Origin: an uncultured Lachnospiraceae bacterium
GTDB lineage: Bacteria > Bacillota > Clostridia > Lachnospirales > Lachnospiraceae
DNA length: 10,971 nt
Reading direction: 5' to 3'
Assembly: GCA_910586015.1 (NCBI GenBank)
Contig: CAJUGJ010000037.1
Coordinates: forward strand, 1-10,971
Position 1 is the stretch's first letter, and the number at the start of each line of letters is the position of its first letter. The notes beneath the pieces are model-generated. The model did not search any database. It was not told the origin of the DNA and saw nothing but the letters and a program-made list of their open reading frames with translations. Below, piece after piece: positions 6,008 to 10,971 of this stretch. Both the position numbers and the translations under genes were made by a program.

Positions 6008-6106
6008 GTACCAGTAAAAACTGGTGCATATAACCCCTTATTAATTATTTATACTCCCCTCATCGAAACACCAGCAGCTCCCCTGCCGGTGTTTCAATTT
6101 ATTTTT
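6008..6106 (+). ncRNA. Candidate C-rich small regulatory RNA (about 99 nt)
   Basis: Between the promoter at 5973-6001 and a terminator-like hairpin lies about 100 nt with no reading frame of note. It starts with a hairpin (6008-6027, ACCAGT-AAAA-ACTGGT closed by a G-U and a G-C pair). An A/U-rich linker follows, carrying AACCCC (6032-6037) and ACTCCCCTC (6053-6061). It ends with the stem GAAACACC/GGTGTTTC (6065-6095), whose apical loop is again CTCCC. Three C-rich single-stranded motifs are a known feature of Firmicute small RNAs such as RsaE/RoxS, which pair with Shine-Dalgarno sequences. The relation is by feature only; I do not recognise a named family. The terminator's U tract is modest (AATTTATTTTT). 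It points toward the HAAS gene's 3' end without overlapping it. Confidence 0.55.
6065..6106 (+). terminator. Terminator of the candidate small RNA
   Basis: GAAACACC-A-GCAG pairs with CTGC-C-GGTGTTTC (12 pairs, one mismatch) around a 5-nt C-rich loop. AATTTATTTTT follows on the plus strand. On the minus strand the stem is followed by G-rich sequence, so it does not serve the HAAS gene as a classical terminator. Confidence 0.65.
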
Positions 6107-6111
6107 AAGTT

Positions 6112-6585
6112 TTATTTTTTTGGAAAAAATTCCTTTATTACTGAATAGAGCAAATAAATAATAAGAAGTGGGATTCCTACTTTTAAAATTAGTTTTACTG
6201 CCATCCCTCCAATCCAAAACAAAATGCTTATAATTAATAGAATAACAATAATTGCTATTACTTTAAATAGCCACAGTGGCATATGATAAACTTTAGAACT
6301 CAGATCTGGATTCTCATTTTCTGTATCTGTATAGGAATCTTTTTTTGGATATGTCGTATTATATCTTTTTTCTGTATTTTTATTAAGGTGAGATGTATCA
6401 ATAATGGTTCTTGCAATTAATCTCGGGTCTCCTAGTTCATTTAAAATTTCTTCCTCTGTTTCTCCCTGTTGTTGCTTCTGTTTTACATACTCTCGATAAT
6501 ATTTTAGATTTACTTCTATTTGTGTCGGAGGAATTTCTCCGTCTAAAGCATTCTTTAATTCCTCTAAAAAGTCCTGTAATTTCAT
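6112..6585 (-). CDS. HAAS/DUF1700 domain membrane protein
   Basis: Residues 1-65 form a HAAS-type (DUF1700) helical domain, with the characteristic YYREYV segment (29-34) and LGDPRLIA (51-58). A polar linker (66-100) leads to two adjacent hydrophobic helices at about 103-126 and 129-150. The 157-residue protein is therefore an integral membrane protein with a cytoplasmic N-terminal domain. Known relatives usually sit beside a PadR-type repressor and are thought to take part in membrane or envelope stress signalling. Here no PadR gene is in the window, so this is an orphan copy. GGAGG precedes the ATG by 4 nt and the promoter is at 6650-6678. It is divergent from the ABC-F gene and convergent with the candidate small RNA. 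The family call is good; the function is unknown. Confidence 0.82.
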   Translation of the reverse strand: MKLQDFLEELKNALDGEIPPTQIEVNLKYYREYVKQKQQQGETEEEILNELGDPRLIARTIIDTSHLNKNTEKRYNTTYPKKDSYTDTENENPDLSSKVYHMPLWLFKVIAIIVILLIISILFWIGGMAVKLILKVGIPLLIIYLLYSVIKEFFPKK

Positions 6586-6649
6586 GTTTCCTCCATTTCT
6601 GTGTGAAAATAACTACACTTAATTCATTTACTGTAAATCGATTGTGGTC

Positions 6650-6678
6650 ATTTTATCATATTTTTTTCTCTGCGTAAA
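6650..6678 (-). promoter_or_regulatory. Sigma-A promoter of the HAAS gene
   Basis: TTTACG (6673-6678), a 17-bp spacer and TAAAAT (6650-6655) on the minus strand give four and five consensus matches. The leader would be about 55 nt. Confidence 0.5.
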
Positions 6679-6708
6679 TGAAAACTGGATTAAAAATCTA
6701 TTAGAAAC

Positions 6709-6737
6709 TTGTCAAAGCCATAAAAATCAGATATACT
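6709..6737 (+). promoter_or_regulatory. Sigma-A promoter of the ABC-F gene
   Basis: TTGTCA (6709-6714), a 17-bp spacer and TATACT (6732-6737) predict a start near 6744. The leader of about 46 nt opens with a small hairpin (GTCC 6744-6747 with GGAC 6759-6762, plus three inner A-U pairs). It is too short for the long attenuator leaders of antibiotic-inducible ABC-F genes. Confidence 0.7.
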
Positions 6738-6789
6738 AAAAAAGTCCTAAATTATTTTGGACAATTACATCCTTAAAGGACGGATATAT

Positions 6790-8343
6790 ATGAGTATATT
6801 AAGTGTTGAAAACTTAAATCATGGATTTGGAGATCGGGCAATTTTAAAGAATGTTTCTTTTCGTCTGTTAAAAGGCGAACATATCGGATTAGTTGGAGCA
6901 AATGGAGAGGGAAAGTCTACTTTTATGAATATTATAACCTGTCATCTCATGCCCGACGAGGGAACAATCACATGGGCAAAAAATGTAAAAGTAGGTTACT
7001 TAGATCAACATTCTTCTCTTGAAAAAGGAACGACAATTCGTGATGTTTTAAAATCTGCATTTCAATTTCTCTATGAATTAGAACTTCAAATGAATCAATT
7101 ATGTACTGAAATGGCAAATGTAGATGATATAGAAATGCAAAAATTAATAGAGGAATTTGGAACAATCCAAGAACAATTAGACAATCATGATTTTTATAAC
7201 TTAGATACAAAGATTGAGGAAATTGCTCGTGCATTAGGATTAAATGAAATTGGACTTGATAGAGATGTTTCTGAATTAAGTGGAGGACAGAGAACAAAAG
7301 TTCTGCTTGCAAAATTATTATTAGAAAAACCAGATATTCTTCTATTAGATGAACCTACTAACTATTTAGATCCTGTTCATATCGAGTGGCTTAAACAATA
7401 TCTTCGTGACTATGAAAATGCGTTTATTGTGATTTCACATGATGTTCCTTTTTTAAATGCTGTAACTAATCTAATTTATCATATGGATAATGCAGAATTA
7501 ACACGTTATGTCGGTAATTATGATAAATTTCTTGAAGGATATCAGGCAAAAAAAGCTCAATTAGAAGCCGCCTATAAAAGACAACAACAGACGATCAGTG
7601 AATTAAAGGATTTTGTAGCACGTAATAAGTCCCGTGTAGCAACTAGAAATATGGCAATGTCTCGTCAGAAAAAGTTGGATAAAATGGATGTCATTGAACT
7701 TGTCAAAGAAAACCCAAAGCCTGAATTTCATTTTAAAGAAGCAAGAGCTGCTGGAAGATATATTTTTCGAACAGATCGTCTTGTGATTGGATATGAAGAA
7801 CCTCTCTCTGTTCCGATCACATTTTCAATGGAACGTGGTGAAAAGATTGTACTTATGGGGGCAAATGGTATTGGAAAAACTACTTTATTAAAGAGTATTC
7901 TAGGAATTATTCCTTCATTATCTGGTCATGTTGTTCTTGGAGATTATCTATTCTTAGGATATTTTGAACAGGAAATGACAGGAGCAAAAAATAATACCTG
8001 TATTGAAGAACTCTGGCGAGAATTTCCCTCCTTTACTCAATATGAAATTCGTTCTGCCCTCGCTAAATGTGGTCTTACTACCAAACATATCGAAAGTCAA
8101 GTACGTGTTTTAAGTGGAGGAGAACAGGCAAAAGTAAGATTATGTAAATTAATCAATAAGGAAACAAATGTATTACTTTTAGACGAGCCAACAAATCATT
8201 TGGATACTGCCGCCAAAGAAGAACTTAAACAAGCTTTGAAATCTTATAGCGGCAGTATCCTCCTAATTTGTCATGAACCAGAGTTTTATCAAGATTTTGT
8301 AACAAAGGTTTTCGACTGCTCTGTTTGGTCTACAAAACGGTAA
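6790..8343 (+). CDS. yfmM: ABC-F family ATPase, YfmM-like
   Basis: This 517-residue protein has two ABC ATPase domains and no membrane helices, as in ABC-F proteins, which act on the ribosome rather than in transport. Domain 1 has Walker A GANGEGKST (36-44), signature LSGGQ (163-167) and Walker B LLLDEP with D187/E188. The inter-domain helical linker, about residues 245-320, carries basic residues. Domain 2 has GANGIGKTT (357-365), LSGGEQ (441-446) and D465/E466. All catalytic residues are intact. Length and N-terminus closely resemble B. subtilis YfmM from memory. ATG 6790 is chosen because AAAGGA lies 9 nt upstream; a TTG at 6757 is in frame but has no binding site. YfmM-type proteins are thought to relieve stalled translation; antibiotic protection is possible but not shown. 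It is a single-gene transcript. Confidence 0.92.
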   Translation: MSILSVENLNHGFGDRAILKNVSFRLLKGEHIGLVGANGEGKSTFMNIITCHLMPDEGTITWAKNVKVGYLDQHSSLEKGTTIRDVLKSAFQFLYELELQMNQLCTEMANVDDIEMQKLIEEFGTIQEQLDNHDFYNLDTKIEEIARALGLNEIGLDRDVSELSGGQRTKVLLAKLLLEKPDILLLDEPTNYLDPVHIEWLKQYLRDYENAFIVISHDVPFLNAVTNLIYHMDNAELTRYVGNYDKFLEGYQAKKAQLEAAYKRQQQTISELKDFVARNKSRVATRNMAMSRQKKLDKMDVIELVKENPKPEFHFKEARAAGRYIFRTDRLVIGYEEPLSVPITFSMERGEKIVLMGANGIGKTTLLKSILGIIPSLSGHVVLGDYLFLGYFEQEMTGAKNNTCIEELWREFPSFTQYEIRSALAKCGLTTKHIESQVRVLSGGEQAKVRLCKLINKETNVLLLDEPTNHLDTAAKEELKQALKSYSGSILLICHEPEFYQDFVTKVFDCSVWSTKR

Positions 8344-8351
8344 AGTATAAT

Positions 8352-8612
8352 CTAAATTCTGTCTTGTTTTAACTGACGCAGCCGATTTTTATTTTCCTGC
8401 TTTAAACGGGCTATTTCACCATGAAAGACAAGTTTTTGCAGCTTTTCTTTTTGTTTTCTTTCCATCTTTCTTTCTCGATCTTGCTCTGCTTGATTTACAG
8501 AACTCTCTTTGTGAATCAGGCGGAGCAAATACCAAAACATAATTATTAGTTGAATTCCTGCTACTAGCTTTTTCTTTTGTTCTGTGGTTAGTTTTTTCCC
8601 TTCTAATTTCAT
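8352..8612 (-). CDS. Small single-pass membrane protein with coiled coil, unknown function
   Basis: I do not recognise this 86-residue protein. A short basic N-terminus (KK, KKK) is followed by one hydrophobic helix at about 16-33 (VAGIQLIIMFWYLLRLI). A highly charged, probably coiled-coil tail follows (38-84, rich in K, E, R and Q). By the positive-inside rule the N-terminus may be cytoplasmic, but the tail is also basic. ATG 8612 follows AAGGGA at a slightly long spacing. It lies 26 bp downstream of the 328-residue coiled-coil gene on the same strand, so the two are probably co-transcribed and could interact through their coils. Its stop is only 8 bp from the stop of the convergent ABC-F gene, and no terminator is visible there. 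Confidence 0.65.
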   Translation of the reverse strand: MKLEGKKLTTEQKKKLVAGIQLIIMFWYLLRLIHKESSVNQAEQDRERKMERKQKEKLQKLVFHGEIARLKQENKNRLRQLKQDRI

Positions 8613-8638
8613 AATGCTTTCCCTTCTAAATTAATATT

Positions 8639-9625
8639 TTAAACGAAGGCATCTACTTTGATTCCCATTAAATCTTCTTCTAAAAGCTTTTGCTTTTTAA
8701 CCATTGCCTTAATCTCTTTTGTTACTCGATTCTGCTCTTTAGGTTTATTTACTTGACTTTCTAAATATGAGTTATTAGAGTTCTGTTTTAATTCCTCAAG
8801 CCGTTTTGTATCTTCTTTCTTCTTTGTCTTCTTTTGTTCCAGTTTTTCTTTGTCTTCTTCCTTTTCTTTTTGAAGCTTTTCGATCTGTTCTTTTTTCTTT
8901 TCCATTTCTTCATCAATATGATCTTTTGCTTCTTGAATTAAGGAAAACGCGGCTTCTTTAGCAGCATCTTTCATGATTTTACCAGCCTGCTTTTGAGCAT
9001 CTACCATAGGATGGGTTTTCAGTTCTTCTATCTGAGTATCAATAATTCCCTTTCCCATTGACTCATAACCATTTAAAGCTGCCTGTCTTTTTTCTTCTAA
9101 AACTTGAAGCTGTGTATCAATTTCTAAAGCTGTCTTTTGATACTCTGTTAGATCTCCCATCTGTTCTAGCTGTTGATACTCTTCTTCTGTTAAATTCTGA
9201 TTTGGATCTAAACTCTTTTTCAGCAGTTCCAAGTTTTTTTGTTCTTCACTATCTGGTTCTACTTGATAGTTTTCCATTAATTTCTGTTTTCTTTCAGAAA
9301 GCAGATCGATTTCACTTTTTGCGGTATCAGCAATGACTAACATATTATCTTGGCTCTTTTTAAGCTCTTCTATTGATTCATCCATTTTTTGCTGTCCTGA
9401 AAATGTGTCCTGAACTCTTTTCAAAGCATCTCTTTGTAACATCCGCTTTCTTGCTGCAATGGAGTCAAACCTTTCTTGTTTTCCTGCAATGGTATTTCCT
9501 GCAAAAATATTTCCTTTTTCATTTGCTTTTGCTCTACCTATTGGCTGTCTTTGTAATCGATTTCTAATGGCATCTCCAACATAAATAGTTGTATTTTGAT
9601 GTTTACTTACTTGAACTACTGCCAT
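8639..9625 (-). CDS. Lachnospiraceae-type coiled-coil protein, unknown function
   Basis: This 328-residue protein has no signal peptide or membrane segment. The N-terminal 50 residues carry NTTIYVGD (11-18) and GNIFAGNTIAG (38-48), motifs I recall from hypothetical proteins of Lachnospiraceae that also share LTEYQ (159-163) and HPMVDAQ (205-211), with no known function. Residues 55-135 and 165-200 look like helical coils. After an amphipathic helix (AAKEAAFSLIQEAKDHIDEE, 221-240) comes a long lysine/glutamate tail to about 285. Many coil partners are possible, so it may be a structural or scaffold protein. ATG 9625 follows AAGGAGG at ideal spacing. A sigma-D-like promoter lies upstream at 9666-9689, which would tie it to motility-type regulation, and a small membrane coiled-coil gene follows. 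No function is claimed. Confidence 0.82.
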   Translation of the reverse strand: MAVVQVSKHQNTTIYVGDAIRNRLQRQPIGRAKANEKGNIFAGNTIAGKQERFDSIAARKRMLQRDALKRVQDTFSGQQKMDESIEELKKSQDNMLVIADTAKSEIDLLSERKQKLMENYQVEPDSEEQKNLELLKKSLDPNQNLTEEEYQQLEQMGDLTEYQKTALEIDTQLQVLEEKRQAALNGYESMGKGIIDTQIEELKTHPMVDAQKQAGKIMKDAAKEAAFSLIQEAKDHIDEEMEKKKEQIEKLQKEKEEDKEKLEQKKTKKKEDTKRLEELKQNSNNSYLESQVNKPKEQNRVTKEIKAMVKKQKLLEEDLMGIKVDAFV

Positions 9626-9645
9626 GTTTAATCCTCCTTTCCTTT

Positions 9646-9659
9646 TGTAATCCGTTACA
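9646..9659. promoter_or_regulatory. Small inverted repeat at the coiled-coil gene's start site
   Basis: TGTAA-TCCG-TTACA lies between the sigma-D-like -10 (9666-9672) and the ribosome binding site. It could be a 5' mRNA hairpin or a small operator. It is short enough to be chance. Confidence 0.3.
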
Positions 9660-9665
9660 TCGTAT

Positions 9666-9689
9666 ATATCGGAATAACATAGAAATTTA
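9666..9689 (-). promoter_or_regulatory. Sigma-D (sigma-28)-like promoter of the coiled-coil gene
   Basis: On the minus strand TAAA (9686-9689), 13 bp, then CCGATAT (9666-9672) matches the Firmicute sigma-D -10 at every base, with spacing near the shorter end of what is accepted. The predicted start is near 9659 and the leader about 33 nt. A competing sigma-A reading (TTTAAA, 17 bp, TATATA) overlaps it, so this is not certain. Confidence 0.45.
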
Positions 9690-9747
9690 AAAACATCTAA
9701 AGTTTATTCTTTTCACTAAAAGCAGCAATAACATGTATAGTTTATAA

Positions 9748-9770
9748 AGTCTGCCTTGCAAGCTTAGACT
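9748..9770. promoter_or_regulatory. Imperfect dyad over the -35 of the esterase-like gene
   Basis: AGTCT (9748-9752) and AGACT (9766-9770) flank the 8-bp palindrome CTTGCAAG (9755-9762), which contains the -35 TTGCAA. The two centres differ by half a base. Its position would suit a repressor operator; no regulator gene is adjacent. Confidence 0.35.
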
Positions 9771-9784
9771 ATCTTTGATATAGT
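9756..9784 (+). promoter_or_regulatory. Sigma-A promoter of the esterase-like gene
   Basis: TTGCAA (9756-9761), a 17-bp spacer and TATAGT (9779-9784) lie 32 bp upstream of the ATG, with AGGAGG in between. The -35 is inside the dyad at 9748-9770. Confidence 0.7.
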
Positions 9785-9816
9785 AGTTAGAACAATATTA
9801 AATCAGGAGGATTACT

Positions 9817-10659
9817 ATGTCAGAAAATCCAATTCCATTGTGGAATGTTATCCCACCTTTTTATAAAGAGGAATATCAAACAAAAGAAAACGAAACTACT
9901 TCTACTATCACACCATATCTAGTCAAAGATTCCTTTACTCACAGTGCACTGTTAATTTGTCCGGGAGGCGGATTTACACATCGTGCAGAACATGAAGGCA
10001 GTATAGTTGCAAACTATTTTCAGAAATTAGGAATTCACTCGTTTGTACTAAATTATCGTGTTATTCCTTATCATCCTATGATTTCTCTAGTAGATGCCTT
10101 TCGTGCTATTCGCTATTTACGTTACTACAGCCAAAAATTTCACCTGTTTCCTGACAAAATAGCTATTATGGGCTTTTCTGCTGGAGGGTCTATTTCTGCA
10201 TTTACTTCTGAACTTTATGAAACAGAGCTCTATCCAGCTTCTGACGAAATAGATCAATTATCCGCAAGACCTGATGCTGCTATCTTATGTTATGCTGGTT
10301 TGAGTTTCCGAAAACAGCATTTAACCGAATCTGATTACCATACCCTTGAAGCCAATTTTTCTAAACTTAAAAACTTCAATGGATCAATAAAAGACTTTAC
10401 AGAACAATATAGTTGTGACTGTAAAATACATTCTAATATGCCTCCTGTATTTCTCTGGCATACAATGGATGATAAACGTGTTCCTGTTGCTGGAGTTCTA
10501 AACTATATTGAAAAATTAAATTTGCAGCATATTTCAAGTGAAATTCATCTTTTCCCTGAAGGAGAACATGGACTTGGCGTGGATCGTGCCAAACATATCG
10601 AGGGAGTTTGTCAGTGGCCTGATTTATGTATGAACTGGCTTAAAAGACAAGGATTTTAG
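9817..10659 (+). CDS. Alpha/beta hydrolase, esterase (BD-FAE / acetylxylan-esterase-like)
   Basis: This 280-residue cytoplasmic protein has the HGGG-like oxyanion motif CPGGGF (48-53), nucleophile S121 in GFSAGG (119-124), acid D218 or D219 in WHTMDDKRVP, and H251 in GEHGLG, so the triad is complete. This layout is typical of the BD-FAE/alpha-beta-hydrolase-3 group, which includes acetylxylan and hydroxycinnamoyl esterases removing acyl groups from plant glycans. With no signal peptide it would act on imported oligosaccharides, which fits a gut or rumen fermenter. No sugar transporter or glycosidase gene is near, so the substrate is open. The ATG follows AGGAGG by 6 nt. It has its own promoter (9756-9784) and a strong terminator (10664-10707), so it forms a one-gene unit. 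Family call good, substrate inferred. Confidence 0.87.
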   Translation: MSENPIPLWNVIPPFYKEEYQTKENETTSTITPYLVKDSFTHSALLICPGGGFTHRAEHEGSIVANYFQKLGIHSFVLNYRVIPYHPMISLVDAFRAIRYLRYYSQKFHLFPDKIAIMGFSAGGSISAFTSELYETELYPASDEIDQLSARPDAAILCYAGLSFRKQHLTESDYHTLEANFSKLKNFNGSIKDFTEQYSCDCKIHSNMPPVFLWHTMDDKRVPVAGVLNYIEKLNLQHISSEIHLFPEGEHGLGVDRAKHIEGVCQWPDLCMNWLKRQGF

Positions 10660-10663
10660 CAAT

Positions 10664-10707
10664 AATAAAAAGTGGTATAGTTCATATGAACTATACCACT
10701 TTTTATT
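10664..10707. terminator. Two-way terminator, 44-bp perfect palindrome
   Basis: Left arm AATAAAAAGTGGTATAGTTC and its exact complement meet at CATATG (centre 10685/10686) with no mismatch. Five A on the left and five T on the right give a U tract on each strand. It ends the esterase transcript on the plus strand and the tRNA array on the minus strand. Confidence 0.93.
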
Positions 10708-10715
10708 GTCTTGTA

Positions 10716-10789
<74 letters not shown>

Positions 10790-10797
10790 ATGAGAAA

Positions 10798-10884
10798 TGC
10801 CGGCGACCGGAATCGAACCGGTACGGGAGGATAAGTCCCGCAGGATTTTAAGTCCTGTGCGTCTGCCAGTTCCGCCACGCCGGC
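10798..10884 (-). tRNA. tRNA-Leu(TAA)
   Basis: Acceptor GCCGGCG pairs with CGCCGGC. The anticodon loop CTTAAAA between CAGGA and TCCTG gives anticodon TAA (Leu, UUA/UUG). A long variable arm (CGGGACTTATCCTCCCG) marks a class II tRNA. Length 87, discriminator A, no CCA encoded. Confidence 0.96.
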
Positions 10885-10896
10885 ACATTTCCATTT

Positions 10897-10916
10897 GAAC
10901 CAAAATAACTTGGTTC
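10897..10916. other. Spacer hairpin between tRNA-Val and tRNA-Leu
   Basis: GAACCAA (10897-10903) and TTGGTTC (10910-10916) pair perfectly around AATAAC in the 34-nt gap between the tRNAs. It has no U tract, so it is not a terminator; it may guide or insulate processing of the precursor. Confidence 0.55.
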
Positions 10917-10918
10917 CA

Positions 10919-10971
10919 TGGGACCTATAGGGCTCGAACCTATGACCCTCTGCTTGTAAGGCAGATGCTCT
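10919..10971 (-). tRNA. tRNA-Val(TAC), 5' end cut by window edge
   Basis: The visible part holds the end of the D arm (AGAGC), anticodon stem TCTGC/GCAGA around CTTACAA (anticodon TAC, Val), T arm ATAGG-TTCGAGC-CCTAT, acceptor strand AGGTCCC and discriminator A at 10919. No CCA is encoded (TGG follows). The 5' acceptor strand lies beyond the window. Confidence 0.94.

Noticed and set aside
6757..6789. TTG at 6757 as the start of the ABC-F protein
   Set aside because: It lacks a binding site and lies in the leader hairpin; ATG 6790 has AAAGGA at good spacing, and MSILSVENL fits the family's N-terminus.
6968..7312. 114-codon open frame opposite the ABC-F gene
   Set aside because: Antisense shadow of a conserved ATPase; no binding site or promoter.
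9058..9567. Open frames on the plus strand opposite the coiled-coil gene
   Set aside because: They are complements of K/E-rich codons giving F/L-rich translations, with no start signals.
9626..9816. Possible riboswitch between the coiled-coil and esterase genes
   Set aside because: The divergent gap holds two promoters and short dyads only; there is no long structured leader on either side.

Overview
The window looks like the chromosome of a low-GC anaerobic Firmicute, most likely a Clostridia member of the Lachnospiraceae type. The evidence is AT-rich DNA, strong AGGAGG-type ribosome binding sites, frequent TTG/ATG start ambiguity, sigma-A promoters with 17-bp spacers, a YfmM-like ABC-F ATPase, a HAAS/DUF1700 membrane protein, and a coiled-coil protein of a kind I associate with Lachnospiraceae. 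The placement is inference; no 16S gene is present. None of the five tRNA genes whose 3' end is visible encodes CCA.

Layout. Both ends lie in minus-strand tRNA arrays. On the left (1-238) are tRNA-Pro(TGG), tRNA-Gly(TCC) and a cut tRNA-Arg(TCT), read from a perfect-consensus promoter at 295-323. On the right (10716-10971) are a cut tRNA-Val(TAC), tRNA-Leu(TAA) and tRNA-Arg(ACG), ending at a 44-bp perfectly palindromic two-way terminator. From 2738 down to 359 runs a tight minus-strand operon of three genes with overlapping ends: a membrane-anchored cell-wall amidase, the nucleotide-pool cleaner RdgB, and a YfcE-like phosphoesterase. Divergent from it is a plus-strand monoacylglycerol-lipase-like hydrolase (2904-3821). 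This converges on a minus-strand pair, a rhodanese-like protein and an RlmL/YpsC-type THUMP rRNA methyltransferase.

Region 5478-6790 holds the least ordinary material. A tiny Asn/Ser/Gln repeat protein (5622-5810) has its own terminator and a duplicated 17-bp upstream box. Next comes a gene-free stretch that appears to encode a small RNA of about 100 nt (promoter 5973-6001, terminator about 6065-6106) with three exposed C-rich motifs. An orphan HAAS/DUF1700 membrane protein follows. The ABC-F ATPase (6790-8343) is divergent from it. Then come two minus-strand genes of unknown function, a 328-aa coiled-coil protein with a sigma-D-like promoter and a small one-helix membrane protein, and finally a plus-strand esterase-like hydrolase (9817-10659).

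Most genes are housekeeping or conserved accessory genes. I see no phage, transposon, CRISPR or defence locus. The best candidates for something undescribed are the C-rich small RNA, the leader of the rRNA methyltransferase (a 51-nt inverted repeat whose two mismatches become G-U pairs only in the sense transcript, with a 6-codon reading frame), and the sigma-D-like coiled-coil/membrane gene pair. Start sites were corrected for the rRNA methyltransferase (4999), the rhodanese-like gene (5465) and the ABC-F gene (6790), using ribosome binding site position.
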